The notes: a model not told the origin generated them from the letters alone. Positions 34,273-45,737 are shown, counted from the first letter of the stretch. The stretch: DNA of 64,000 nucleotides from Colocasia esculenta (GCA_014218235.1 CM024756.1:73716152-73780151), one strand, 5' to 3'. Numbers and translations are program-made.

Positions 34273-34308
34273 CCTGCGAATCGGGACTGTGCAGTCCCGA
34301 TTCGCAGG
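34273..34308. repeat. Perfect 17-bp-arm palindrome near the hAT-2 end
   Basis: Arms 34273-34289 and 34292-34308 are exact inverted copies around a 2-base centre (arm CCTGCGAATCGGGACTG). A near-identical hairpin lies at the matching place in hAT-1 (about 42816-42852). It contains the CGAATCGGG word of the subterminal array. Confidence 0.9.
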
Positions 34309-34915
34309 GCATCGGCGTATCTAAAGGGGCGGAGCGTGGCGGATCCGCGTATCGGGGCGGATCGAAGCGGATCCTTCCGATACGCGGCCGGCCGGCGGAT
34401 CCTGCGGATCATGCATCGGCCCGCCCATGATCCGCTCCGATACGGGCGGATCGGGCCGATGCGCTCCGCCACGACAAACCATGGTTTCCGGCTACCCCAT
34501 CAGTCAGTAGGTGCAAGTAAGGGTAAAGCATCAGCAGGACCTTCTTCATCAGGCTTTGTAAATGGGGCCAGAAATTGAAGCAAGCATTTAAAGGAAAAGG
34601 AAGAGGATGGGGAGGTCGTCAGCAATTTCAGCAAGGTCGTGGTAGGCCAGAGGTAGAGGAGTCGCAGCAGAGTACTGCTAGGCAGCCCATTATTCCACCA
34701 GGATATAGATGTTATAATTGTAATCAGCCGGGGCATTTGATCCGCAATTGCCCCTATCCGAGAGAGTATGGGTATGGAAGAGGTGTGCAGCAGCAGCAGC
34801 AACCTCAGCAGTTTCAGCAGCCACAGGCAGGTCGTGGCAGAGGAGTACCACAGCAGCGGGGAAGGGGCCGGGTTATGGCTATCACCGAGCCCAAGCGGAG
34901 GCATCGAATATGATA

Positions 34916-37900
34916 GAAGGTATTTTACCCTTTATGATTACTCAGCAAGAGTTTTATTCGATTCGGGTGCTCTCATTCTTTCATTTCGAAGAATTTCTGG
35001 ATGTATGGTTCATCCTTTAGAGGAGAAGTCTTGTGAGTTAGTAGTGGAAGTTCCCTCGGGTGAGTTCCTGCTCACTTCGAGCTATATAGATGAAGCTCCT
35101 GTTATGATTGAAGGGAACCAGATGCCGGGTCGGTTGTATGCCCTGCAGTTGTTAGATTATGATATTATTTTGGGTATGGATTGGCTTGAGACTTATGGAG
35201 CAATGTTAGATTGCAGAAAGAAGAGGATCAGGTTTTGTCATCCTAATGGTGCAATATTTGAATATCAAGATATGCCTTTTATACCTCTAAGTTTCTAATT
35301 TCTGCAATTAGAGCTAGAAAGTGATAAATGCTAGATGTGTGGCTTATTTAGCCTCGGTGAGTTTGGTAGAAGCTAGTCAATCAGTTGAAGCAGTTCCCGT
35401 GGTTAGGGAATTGCTGATGTTTTCCTGAAGATTTGTCTGGTTTAGCTCCACATAGAGAGGTGGACTTTACTATTGAGCTGCTGCCAGGTACCATGCCGAT
35501 TTCTAAAACTCCATATCGGATGGCACCAGCAGAACTTAAAGAATTGAAAAAGCAATTAGAAGAATTGTTGTAGAAAGGGTTATTAGGCCGAGTCATTCCC
35601 GTGGGGAGCGCCGGTATTATTTGTGAAAAAGAAAGATGGAGTTTTCGTATGTGTATTGATTATAGAAAGTTGAATGATGTGACCATTAAGAATAAGTACC
35701 GTTACCGAGAATAGATGATCTATTTGATCAGTTGCAATCAGCAAAAGTATTTCTAAAATTGATTTGAGGTCCGGGATACCATCAGTTGAGAATTAAAGAG
35801 GAGGATATAGATAAGACAGCTTTCAAAACCAGATATGGTCACTATGAGTTTGTGGTTATGTCGTTTGGGCTGACCAATGCTCCTGCAGGTTTTATGGATC
35901 TGATGAATAGAATTTTTCATCCATATTTAGACCAATTCATTGTGGTCTTTATAGATGATATTCTAATTTATTCAGCATCTGAAGAGGAGCATACAGCTCA
36001 TTTGAGGTTTACTCTGCAGTTGTTAAGGGATAACCAGTTGTTTGCCAAATTCAGTAAGTGTGAATTTTGGTTGAAAGAAATTCAGTTTCTGGGTCATGTT
36101 ATCTCAGCTAAAGGAGTAGCAGTAGACCCAAGTAAAGTGGAAGCAGTGATGAGATGGGAAGTGCCTAAGACAATAACTGAGATCAGAAGTTTTCTGGGAT
36201 TAGCAGGTTATTATAGGCGTTTATTCAAGATTTTTCTAAGATTGCGGCACCTATGACCAAATTGACTAGAAAAGGTGTGCCTTTTGTATGGTCCGGTGAA
36301 TGTCAGAAAAGTTTTATGGAATTGAAGAAGAGACTCACATCAGCACCTATATTGACATTACGGCAGGGAGTGAGTGGTGGTTTGTGTTGTATACCGATGC
36401 TTCAAGGAAAGGTCTTGGCGCAGTGCTTATGCAGCATGGCAAGGTGATAGCTTATGCGTCCAGGCAATTGAAGCCAGCAGAAGAAAATTACCCCACCCAT
36501 GATTTGGAGTTAGCAGCAGTTGTTTTTGCCTTAAAAATGTGGAGGCATTATCCGTTATGGCGAGAGATTTGAGATCTTTACAGATCATAAAAGTTTAAAG
36601 TATTTTTCGCAGAAGAAAGATTTGAACATTCGTCAGCGCAGATGGATTGAGTATTGAAAGATTATGATTTTAGTTTGGCTTACCATCGGGTAAGGCCAAT
36701 GTTGTAGGAGATGCTTGAGCAGACAGGCATATGTAAGTTTGATGATGATTAAAGAATGGAAGCTGTATGAAGAAATAGTGGAGAACTCCTTGTATGTGCC
36801 CAGTAGTCAGCGACGGGCAATACTAGCTGCTAGTGCTGTAGAACCATCATTGTATTGGCAGATTGTTGAAGCTCAAAGAGCAGATGTAAATTTAGCAGAA
36901 ATTGTGAAAATGGAGGAGTTACCATTGATGATATTGATAATTGTGTGGTTAGGCTCAGAGGCAGGTTGTTTGTTCCAGAGAAAGAGAAGTAAAGCAAAGA
37001 GTGTTGAAGAGGCTCATAAATCTAGGTACACTATCCATCCGGGTAGTACTAAAATATACCATGATTTGAGGAGGAAGCATTTTGGTGGCCATATGAAAAA
37101 GGAAATAGCAGAGTTTGTTGCAAGGTGTATTATCTGTCAGCAGATTAAGGCAGAACATCAGAAGCCTGGAGGTCTATTGCAATCGTTACCCATTCCACAG
37201 TGGAAGTGGGATGATATTACAATGGACTTTGTGGCAGGCTTACCAAGATCAGTTTCAGGACATAATGGAATTTGGGTCTTTGTTGACAGATTAACCAATG
37301 TATGCAGATTAGTGGCAGTAAGTATGTCTTAGACAGTGGACAGATTAGCAAAGGTTTATGTTGATAGAATTGTTCCACTGCATGGTATTCCGAAGATTAT
37401 TGTGTCTGATAGAGATCCAAGATTACTTCTGGTTTTTGGAGAAGTCTACAGAAAGTAATGGTACTGAGCTGAGATATAACTCCGCTTATCATCCCCAGAC
37501 AGATGGTCAGACAGAGAGGACTATTCAGACGATTGAAGATATGTGCGGGCTTGTTGTTTAGTTTGGGGAGGTAGCTGGGAGCATCATTTGGGAATGGTTG
37601 AGTTTGCCTTCATAATAGTTATCATACCAGTCTTGGAATGGCACCGTATGAAGCTTATATGGAAGGCCATGTAGAACCCCATTGAACTGGCATGAAGGAG
37701 AGAAAGGCAATTAGTGGGTCCTGAATTGATTCAGCAAACCAAGAGAACAATAAAACTCATTAAAGAAAAATTGCAGGCAGCTCAAAGCAGGCAAAAGAGT
37801 TATGCAGATAATCGAAGGAGACCACTTCAGTTTGAGGTGGGAGATTTTGTTTTCTTGAGGGTTTCCCCGAGTAAAGGTATTATGAGGTTTGGTAAGACTG

Positions 37901-38250
37901 GAAAATTGAGTCCAAGGTATGTGGGACCTTTCCAGGTGATTGAAAGAATTGGGGAAAACGCTTATAGGCTGGATTTGCCAGTAGATTTTGCGGATGTTCA
38001 TGATATATTTCATGTTTTCTATGTTAAGAAAATATATGAAGATCCAGCTCAGATAATCAAATATCAAGGTGGTGACCTAAGGCCGGATATGACTATGCCA
38101 GAATATCTGGTGCAAATCACAGATCGAAAGATAAGGAAGTTGAGAAATAAAGAAATCGAGCTAGTTAAAGTAAGATGGGAAAATAGGTTGGGTGGTGAGG
38201 ATACCTGGGAGTTAGCCGAGGAGATGGCTAAATGTATCCCTATCTGTTAA
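34916..38250 (+). pseudogene. Gypsy-2 pol pseudogene (protease, RT, RNase H, integrase, chromodomain)
   Basis: The protease has LFDSGA near 34958 and DYDIILGMDWL near 35157. RT runs from about 35440: PYRMAPAELKELKKQL, CIDYRKLND, TAFKTRYGHYEFVVM and catalytic FIDDILIYS near 35950. RNase H has TDASRKGLGAVLMQHG near 36394 and ENYPTHDLELAAVVFALK. The integrase zinc finger is HPGSTKIYHDL...CIICQQIKAEH near 37036-37155, the core has DDITMDF and VSDRDP, and the third acidic residue is in QTDGQTERTIQ near 37497. The C-terminal chromodomain is at about 38100-38230 (EYLVQITDRKI, VKVRWEN, DTWELAEEM). Frameshifts are frequent, mostly a single missing base (for example near 35590, 35640, 35755, 36640, 37430). 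Not functional as read. Confidence 0.9.
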
Positions 38251-38373
38251 ATAAGCTTTTGTATTTTCTCTTTTTCGATGATAGTACTTGTAAAGGTGTG
38301 TGTGTTTAAGTTGTTTAAGTTTGAGTTGTGTTATGAATTTCGAGGTCGAAATTTTCTTTTTAGATGATAGTAA
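38251..38373 (+). other. Gypsy-2 3' leader to the LTR, polypurine tract degraded
   Basis: Contains TTCGAGGTCGAAATTTT (about 38338-38355), a conserved motif just before the 3' LTR in Tekay-like elements. The expected G-rich polypurine tract is not intact. Confidence 0.6.
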
Positions 38374-40582
38374 TGTAACGTCGCGCGTTTTCGGATCCTT
38401 TTGGATCGTGTGTGTTGCGGTTGTGAGGGCCGTTGTGAGGCCAGTGTGGTGTAGACGCGTGGTGTGTACAGGCGTGGTGCAGGTTAGGTCCCGAAATGAA
38501 ATAGGACCTGCCTGCTGCATTGAGTAGGAGTTGGCGTCCAGGTAAGTGGCCGTTGACTGCATGAACTTAACGGCAATCTTGATAGACGTCTCTAGCCTTG
38601 GCGGTCTGATTGGCGACACTAGGGTTGACGCCAACCTGTGTGACCTGCAGAATATAGTCTGCCTGCCCGAAGAGCAGTTTCCTCAGCCTCATTCTCCTCT
38701 CCCTTGCCTGGATTTCATGCCTTTTGCTTTCCCAATGCTTCCAATTGTTTAAAAGAATAATTAAAGAACGTGGACGTGTGGCGGTGACGAATCGCGCGAG
38801 GAAACGCCGTGCGAGGCGTGATTTCCGTGGGAGCTCGTGGAGTTTCGGCGTGGATTGGAGAATTCGGGAGGTTTAAGCGTGTACTGAGGTAGGAATGACC
38901 CTGGTAATTCCTATAGTCGTAATAATGTAAATAGAAAACATGAATCTGCATGGGAATGACGATTTTGGTAATGGTACCATGCGGGGTACATGGGTGGTTT
39001 GAGTAATTTAGCGAATGAATCATGCTGCTTTGAATTGTTTGGGATTCATGCATATTGGAGGAAGTGTTTCCTCATATTTTCTCGATGGTTTCGGGATCAG
39101 GAATACCTGTAGAATCGGTTTAGGGTTTCTGCAGGAACTGGAGTCGAGGAGCTTGGCGTCAACATAGTTGGACGCCAGGTTCTTCAGCTGGGAACTAGAC
39201 GGCCAGATATCTTGCGTTTATATCCCATCGACGGCAGTCGATGTTGCCGTCAGCATGCTTTTGTTTTAAATATTGATATATTGAATATCTGTTGGTATTA
39301 AGCGGTGCAACGATAATCGTGGTGCACCCAGTGCCCGTGTTTTCTGGGACCAGCGTACTGAGTACGCCGTTGGTTGATTTTTACTATTTGAGTGGTGTTC
39401 ACGTGTGGTGAACTACCGGTGCACAGGTTTGTGCGAGACTTCACGTGGTTTGTGTGTGACGTGCACGTGGTTTGTGTACGTGGCGAGTAGTACGACGCCT
39501 ACCGTGGTTACCTCTCCAGTTGGATGCCCCAGGTTCTTTGTGAGTCAGGCTGTTAGCTCGGGGCTTTGTCCCGTACTTGTGTTGTACCGTCGAGGTCTGT
39601 GTCGTCTGACCTGGACACCCTCACTCCTGTGTTTGAGTTGTACGTCCGACTGAGGGAAAGACGACATGGGACAGTGACCCTTGTGTTCATCTTTAGTCAC
39701 TTGTAGCGCGCTCGTAGTTGGGGGTACGGACACCAGTAGTCGACACTGGTCCCCAGCTAGTCCTTTTCCAGTGCCTCACTCTAGAGAGCCCAGGCCAGGG
39801 TCTCCAGAGGTGCCAGGCATGGGCCTGTGACCGTGTGGTTCGCAGGTGGTGGTGTTTGGTTGGTCTCCACAGTTGCTTGACCTTTTCACGTGGCGGCAGC
39901 TGGACCTTTCGTCCGTGGCTGCGAGACTGAGAGGTAGACCTGTGTTAGCTTGTCCGAGTCAGTTTCTGGTGTCGCGAACCAGTTCACGTGGCTCGTTTTG
40001 GTTGTCTCTACTTTAGCTTGTACACCTGTTTGGGTTTGCCGTTTAATTATTACAGTTGTTTTTCGTAGTCGGCTGACGGTGAGTACTTTTACAGCTTTCA
40101 TATCCTGCTTAGCTGTTCTATAATTGTTAGTACTGTTTATTACTTTTGTATCTGTGATTTTTGTTTGCTCGGTTTTGGGGAGTTCCCTACTGAGACAGTG
40201 ACTAGCGAGGCTCACCCCTACCCCCACAAGTGAGAGCGAGGAGGACGTTTCACGACCGTCGTCCAGTTCAGAGCCGCGTCGTAGCGGTGCAGGGTCAGTA
40301 CCTCCAGCTGTGTAGTAGCAACTCCAGCAGTATAGTGTAGTTAGTTGTTTACTTTCTTCAGTTGTACCTTGGGGTATGCCCCAGGCTCTTGTACTTTCTT
40401 TCAGTTTTGTGGAAATATGGCTATGTAAACTTGTGAAAAATATATATGAAATGGTGTGTTCCTTTGTGTTTACACGGACTGTGGTTTGGTATCCCTTGCG
40501 AGGCTTCGGCCCGTTCGCGGGAGGCGGACTCGGATCAAGTACGTTATTGGTTTAACGTGCTTGGCCGAGGCGTTCCGTCACA
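38374..40582 (+). repeat. Gypsy-2 3' LTR
   Basis: 2209 bp, TGTAACGTCGCGCG...TTCCGTCACA, followed by target duplication aaacg and then hAT-1 sequence. It pairs with 28039-30236. Confidence 0.93.
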
Positions 40583-40587
40583 AAACG

Positions 40588-41852
40588 TGTTATCTTCTGC
40601 CCTGCATCCACGACCATCTTTACGGGTTGCAATGTCCCAATCTCTTTAAGCATTAAATCAACATAGTGGGCAGCACATGGGGTCCAGTAAAGATGAGGAT
40701 AAATCTTCATCAACTCCTCCCCTGCTTTTTTGTATACAGTTCCATTATCTGTCACCACCTGCACAATATATTGCTCACCAATCTCCTCAACAACCTCTCG
40801 CATCAAACTCATAATGTATTCATAGTTGTGTACTCTATCAGATGCGTCAACAGATTTGTGATAGAAGACTTGTCTATCACAATACACCAGGAAGTTGATG
40901 AGGCTGCTCCTGGTGATGCCCGACCAACCATCACACATCAGTATGACACCATACTTCTCCCATTTCTTCTTAAAGCTGTCAATGTAAGACTTGATCTCAT
41001 TAACTTCCTCCTGCAGATATTTCACAGCCAAGTCCCTAGCTGTAGGAGGCTGCACATGTACGCCTCCACGTTGAACCTCATGTATTGCAGTTTTGTAATA
41101 AGGACTGTTCGCTGCATTGAATAGTAACCCTGTATGGTGCCACCACTTTGCAATTGCTCGACCCACCTTGTATTTCGGCCCCTGCTGGCTGTATGCATCA
41201 TCAATCCTAGTCTACTTGCCATGCTCCCTAAGATACACATAAGGGTCCACATCCTCAATTTGCACGCCTGTGGGTCTCTTGCTATGCCTGCCTTGTTCTG
41301 GTACTTGTGTTTGTGTGGGAGGGGGGCGAGTGAAATAATCTCCCACATTTGAAAATCGACGGGAGCCACTGCCACCTACCGCTGAGCCACTGTCAACCTC
41401 ATGCTGAGTTCCCTGAAAACTTACTCTGTGGGCTGCCCTTTGATCATCTTCACATGCCTCAGCCCTGCTCTGTGCTCTGGCTAGCCTTTCCTGCACATCA
41501 GGATCAGGCACATATTCTGCATACATTTCAACTTCATCATCAACGTCTTCATCTCGTTCCCTTCCTGATATAATCCTCTCTGGATCTCCTTATCTGCCTT
41601 CTTTCTTGTTGTCTCTGCCCGAACCTGTTTAAGGTGTTCAATTATAAGCTTCTTAACTTCTCTTGGCACCGACTTACACCCCTGCACGTCATGGTAGCCT
41701 GCTAGTCGACCACCAGCAAGGTGCTTCTTCAAACGGGAGACCCCACCTCCTTGTCCCGTAAAACCACAATAATTGCACTTGAAGTTGTGCCTATTTTCCA
41801 ACATGATGCCATGCTGCCACCCAATATCATCAGAACCCCTTTTCGGTGCCAT
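40588..41852 (-). pseudogene. hAT-1 transposase, N-terminal half (BED finger and DUF659)
   Basis: Starts MAPKRGSDDIGWQH at 41852. The BED-type finger has KCNYCGFTGQGGGVSRLKKHL. An acidic linker follows, with a frameshift near 41560. Next comes the catalytic domain with CDGWSG near 40950, VVTDNG near 40755 and CAAHYVDLMLKEIG near 40670; the Asp residues of the first two are the expected catalytic ones. The frame ends at KITR where Gypsy-2 entered (40583-40587), and continues at 28038. A frameshift near 41190 separates the linker from the catalytic part. In hAT enzymes this protein cuts at the element ends. Confidence 0.87.
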
Positions 41853-42815
41853 CTACAAAGACAAAAAAATAATTAATAATTAACAGTAAATTAATTTCAA
41901 TCTCAGAATTTGAACACTAAAAAAAAGTGTTCTTACTTCTTAATTGTTATATGATATTTTTTTATATACATGAACACATGATCACAGAAATCCATTCACA
42001 CCTCCATATATATTTTCTGTAATCAACTTCTGACTTCTTAATTATTAATAATGTAAGAACATAAATTAATTCTAGCTCAACTTCTTATGTAATCAACTTC
42101 TAACCATGATATAGAAGTTATACAACACATTCCTATCAATTTTTAGTGTTTACACTTTTTTAAGATTTTTTAAATTATTTTTCAGAAAATCATATTTTAG
42201 GGAAAAGTGTTGTTATATGATAAATTTTTTCATAGACATGAATCACATGATCATACAAAATTACAAATACATTCACACCTCCATAGGCATTTTCTGTAAA
42301 TTTAAGTTTTATTTATTTTTTAATTTTAATATAATTATTAATTAAAATTAATTATACCTAAACTTCTTATGGAATCAAGTTCTAACCATGATATAGAACT
42401 TATACAACACCTTCCTATCAAGTTTTTATTGTTCAAAAATTTCTAAGATTTTTTAAATTATTTTTCAGAAAATCATAGTTTTAAGGAAAATCTTCAAATC
42501 TACATGAAAAACTTGTAGATCTTGATGAGAAATGGTTGCAAGTGTACACCAATCACTTGCAACAACATTTCCTACAAGATCTAACCCATACACCAAGAAA
42601 AAAATAGAAAAATGAAGAAAAATGGAGGCTTACCTTCAAAGCCCTGTAGAACCTCCAAAAAACTTGAAGAAGAAGGGTTGAATGCCTCCAAATCCACCTC
42701 CAAATGGATGCAAACTCACGTAGGAAGCCTCCACTTGTGGATTGGCATGCAAATCTAGGGTTTTTTGTTGAAAAAACCTGAAAACGGGGGGGAGAAAGGG
42801 GGCTGCGGTCTGCTG
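41853..42815 (-). repeat. hAT-1 leader with a ~283-bp tandem duplication
   Basis: AT-rich region upstream of the transposase start. The block beginning near 42080 (cttcttatg, aatcaa, ttctaaccatgatatag, attatttttcagaaaatcat) recurs near 42363. It ends with the motif cacttgcaacaacat shared with hAT-2. No coding; probably 5' UTR/promoter and possibly an intron. Confidence 0.7.
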
Positions 42816-43047
42816 CGCTGCGAATGGGACTGTAGAGTCCCGATTCGCAGCGCATCGCCGACACCCTTAAGGGTGTCGGGCGGATCGAACCCGATGCGCC
42901 AGTATCGGGCCGGATCGTGGCGCATCGGGTTCGATCCGCCTGTTTAAAGGGGATCCGCCCGCATCGCCCGAGTCGCGCATCGGATCCTCTGTGATCCGAT
43001 GCAATACGCCCGAATCGGGCCGACTCGATCCGGCACACCAAACCCTA
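42816..43047 (-). repeat. hAT-1 right subterminal region with two palindromes
   Basis: GC-rich array of GGATCG, CGAATCGGG and GATCCG words leading to the terminal inverted repeat. One hairpin at about 42816-42852 matches the hAT-2 palindrome with one base missing in one arm. A second, exact 22-bp palindrome centred on CTTAAG lies at 42858-42879. Confidence 0.82.
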
Positions 43048-43055
43048 CTTGTGTA

Positions 43056-43238
43056 CAAAAGAGGAATCTGACAAATTTGAATAGACAAGAAACTCGGAAA
43101 GTTCGAACTCATGAAGAAACGTTGACATGGTGGAAACTCGATAGAATAGACTCCCAGGAAACTTTCCAGAGGATCATTTTCTACTCTTTCTGTGAGATAG
43201 TGATACATATCATAAGGGGATCTGAAAAGAGCCATATC
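43056..43238. other. Flank of hAT-1, unassigned
   Basis: Before the hAT-1 insertion this was contiguous with 25157. One open frame on the minus strand passes through it, but I recognise neither host exon nor transposon domain in it. Confidence 0.35.
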
Positions 43239-43596
43239 CATGTGACGTCCCAGGTCTTTCAGATCTCGGTTGTCGGGTTGGAGTGACTACGTCGATTTCT
43301 GGAAGGCATCGGAGAGGGTCGAAACCTTAGGAAGATTTCGGAAATCTCAGGTTTTGGGTCTTCCACTGCGGACGTGAGAAGGCGACTGCCCACCATGTCG
43401 CGCTATGAAGGCAGTATGTCTGGGTGTCGCCTTCATGAATTTTGTCCATAGTGGCCTATGGTGTCAGGATGAATCAGTCGAGTTGTCAGAAATCTGTCGG
43501 GTGAATGCGACTGGTCAGCATGTTGCATTCATGTAGTGTGTGGTCAAAGACAAGTGTCCGGCCTCGACCGCTAGGTGGCGGCCCACATGGCTGGCA
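43239..43596 (+). repeat. Possible Gypsy LTR fragment
   Basis: Begins TGTGACGTCCCAGG and contains words also found in the Gypsy-5 LTR (tgtcgcg, gtcgccttcatg). The end is not defined. Assigned on the start sequence and composition only. Confidence 0.35.
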
Positions 43597-44570
43597 TAGT
43601 TGTCAAGGCGACCCCTTGGTGTCGCCTAGGCGCAAAGGCTCTGTCGTATCTGCTTAAAAAGAGCTTGCACTTTAAAAGGGCAAAAGAGTGCGCCATGGCA
43701 CCGTAAGGCAGTCAAGGCGCACGCCTAGGCCCGCTTGGGCGCGTAGGCCCCGTTACCAGGTCTGAGACCCACTGGATCCAAATTCAGATCTGCTTTAAAA
43801 ACCCCTTGGTCAGATCAACATCCCTGCAATTCTCTTCTTCGAAGCCCCAGGCCCCCAGCTAGGGATCTTGCATGCCCCTTCGTTGCGTGCTCCTAATGCG
43901 ACTTCGGCCGCCACCACTGCTTCCGACCATCACCGTCGCTACCTCCAGCTACCATGAAGTTTTCTTTTTCAGTCTTTCTCAGTCTGGACTCCATAAGTCT
44001 CCTCCCCTCTCTCGGACGTCCCCTCCTCCCCCAACGCCGGCAAGCCTATAGTAAGGTCTGTCCGCTTCCCACTGCCCCCCCCCCCCCCAACTTGTGTCAC
44101 TGTGGCACTGTGTGCACAGTAACTAGGGACACAATCCCCCCCCCCCAAAAAAAAAAAGAAAAAAACATGTGCCACATTGATGTGTTGTTTTAGAGTTTAA
44201 TGTTCATCATTTCACATTATCCCATAGTAGTTAGTAGTAGTACTATTATTATTTGCAGATTTTAGAAGAACAACTTTGTAAATTATGAGACAGAGGTACG
44301 TAATTGTACATTCGATGTTTCATTTATATACAATTATTTCAATGTTTCCCTCTTTAATTTTTAAAGATATGTTCATGCAATAATATCTCTCACATTATGA
44401 TCTTTTTTTATTTAATTTTTAAAGAGCATTAATATTTTTAGAGAAATAAATATTGTATAGGGGGCACTCTTGAAGTAGCCTAGATTAGACATCATCCTAC
44501 GTGCCTAAACGCCGCTTAGGCAAGTGCCTAAGGGCTTAGGCACACATGGAGCCCAGTACAAGGCACAGAA
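43597..44570. repeat. Region with CGCCTAGGCG-type words at both sides, unassigned
   Basis: The left part (43597-43755) repeats gtcaaggcg and cgcctagg. The right part (44490-44560) repeats gcctaa/ttaggc. Between them is AT-rich sequence with two C runs (44075-44088; 44136-44146 followed by eleven A). It could be a degraded non-autonomous DNA transposon; no target duplication was found. Confidence 0.3.
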
Positions 44571-45114
44571 GAGGTTTAGAGTCATGTACTTGGACCCCAT
44601 CTATTGTTGAGCCTACGTCCAGACTGGGGAAAAATGCCTAGGGCAATATGTCAATTTTGTCGCTTAAGTGCACTCGTGGTTAAGGGAGAGGGAACTTTGC
44701 AGATTGTTGTCTTGCTTGGTCCCTAACTAGTCTTGTTTCTCTTGCAAGCCTCACTTTACTAGGTTTCGGAGCCAGTGAGGCCATGGCTAGACCAAGTCGC
44801 ATGCTTTGTCAGTGTGGCGTTGAGTCCTCGCATGCCTTACCCCATGAGCAGGGGTGGACAGGCGTGAGGCAGCAGTTAAGTAGTGAGATGCTAGTGTGTA
44901 CCCTGATTGAGAGACTAGTGGTCGGTTTTGTCGCCATAGCTAGAGGTCGTATGTCCAGAGTGGAACTAATCGCCACAGGTCAGCCTACCGGATCTAAGGG
45001 TGTAGTGTTCTGCTTTTCGACTCAAGAGTTTGTGTGTACATGTGGGCACGTGACACCGATGGTAAGATGTGAGCTAGTTTATTTCTTTCTTATTAATTTA
45101 GCTTTCCGTAATTA
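44571..45114. other. Unassigned sequence
   Basis: One ORF of 110 codons (44783-45115) resembles nothing I know. The base composition is like the LTR scraps around it. Confidence 0.3.
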
Positions 45115-45122
45115 AGTATGTG

Positions 45123-45445
45123 CAAGGACGGGAGTTTCGCTTTCGGTTTCGAGATCGCTCAGGCCCAAAATTGAAACCGTTTTGGTTTCATTTCGGCTAG
45201 TTTCGGCCGGTCTCTGGTGGCCTCAAGAGGAGAGTGCCGGCCGGTTTCGGCCAGTTTGGGCCAGTTTCGGTTGGTTTCGGTTGGTTTTGGTTGGTTTCGG
45301 TTGGTTTTGGATGGTTTCGGTTGGTTTCGGACGAAACTAATTAAAATATTATTTTTCCATTTTCAAAAATGCTACAGTAGTTTCGGCCGGTTTTGTTTCG
45401 GTCATGGCTGAAATCGATACGTTTTGGCCGAAACCAACAACCATG
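45123..45445. mobile_element. hAT-like MITE with GTTTCGG words, second copy
   Basis: 323 bp, flanked by 8-bp direct repeats agtatgtg (45115-45122) and agcatgtg (45446-45453). The ends are CAAGG and, inverted, CATGG. Many TTTCGG/CCGAAA words lie within, including a short tandem run of ggttggtttc units at 45268-45330. Related to the element at 23074-23633. Confidence 0.65.
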
Positions 45446-45453
45446 AGCATGTG

Positions 45454-45729
45454 TCTGTGCACACATACACATATATTCTGTTATTATTGTTAAGGTATCA
45501 AAAATCGGCTGGATCAGAATGGGATCGGTCGATCTTGGTCAATTTTGACCCGACCCATCCGATCCAGGGTAACCTTGGTAGAGGCCATCCACTCTTCAGT
45601 TTTATATTCCTTTAGACAGTAAGTTTGCAAATTTTCTTAATCTAAATGTTGGTATTTTGATGTTTTTGGGTCTACATCCTAATATCCTACCAGATTTTGA
45701 TAAGTAGGCAGTGCCTCAAGTAAGATTTA
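45454..45729. other. Unassigned sequence
   Basis: AT-rich, with a short GATCGG/GATCC-containing stretch at 45497-45570 that might be another hAT scrap. No gene is seen. Confidence 0.3.
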
Positions 45730-45737
45730 ATCTACAT

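Larger units (their letters stand above)
31198..34483 (-). mobile_element. hAT-2, internally deleted hAT relative inserted in Gypsy-2 gag
   Basis: 3.3 kb, flanked by 8-bp target duplications gtttccgg (31190-31197 and 34484-34491). The ends read CATGTTTG and, inverted, CATGGTTTG. Its subterminal CGATTCG arrays, coding remnants and 5' leader repeats resemble hAT-1, so the two belong to one superfamily branch. It retains only the C-terminal part of the transposase on the minus strand plus a few N-terminal codons (MAPKK), hence it is non-autonomous. Confidence 0.88.
30389..34915 (+). pseudogene. Gypsy-2 gag pseudogene, split by hAT-2
   Basis: Starts MADRRDW at 30389. The retrotransposon gag domain lies at about 30640-31180 (VFATMRCPATDKV, AITWSKFLDVFND, SVLEYQMRFMALSRYA, VEYFIRGLR). 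The frame reaches 31197 at SGSFR, and resumes after hAT-2 at 34492 with LPHQSVGASKGKA, so the transposon entered without loss. A Gln/Gly/Arg-rich stretch and the CCHC knuckle CYNCNQPGHLIRNC (about 34709-34750) follow. Several one-base shifts and a stop (about 30936) break it. Confidence 0.88.
28039..40582 (+). mobile_element. Gypsy-2, Tekay/Del-like chromovirus, inserted in hAT-1
   Basis: LTRs 28039-30236 and 38374-40582, tRNA-Met primer site, gag, protease, RT, RNase H, integrase and a C-terminal chromodomain, in the Ty3/Gypsy order. The target duplication is gaacg (28034-28038) and aaacg (40583-40587). It interrupts the hAT-1 transposase between KITR and FIYNHH. Its gag is interrupted by hAT-2 (31198-34483). 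Coding regions have many one-base frameshifts. Confidence 0.93.
25166..43047 (-). mobile_element. hAT-1 DNA transposon, interrupted by Gypsy-2
   Basis: Ends CAGGGTTTGG (25166) and, inverted, TAGGGTTTGG (43047), flanked by 8-bp target duplications cttgtgtg and cttgtgta; the CAGGG/TAGGG ends with 8-bp duplication define hAT. Without the inserted Gypsy-2 (28039-40582 plus one 5-bp duplication) the element is about 5.3 kb. It encodes, on the minus strand, a BED-finger/DUF659/hAT-C transposase in pieces at 40588-41852 and 25541-28038. Arrays of CGATTCGG-like words lie inside each end. It is inactive: coding is broken by the insertion and by frameshifts. Confidence 0.92.

Noticed and set aside
43597..44570. 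A complete DNA transposon bounded by CCTAGGCG-type repeats
   Set aside because: The two sides do not form matching inverted repeats and no target duplication was found; kept only as an unassigned repeat region.
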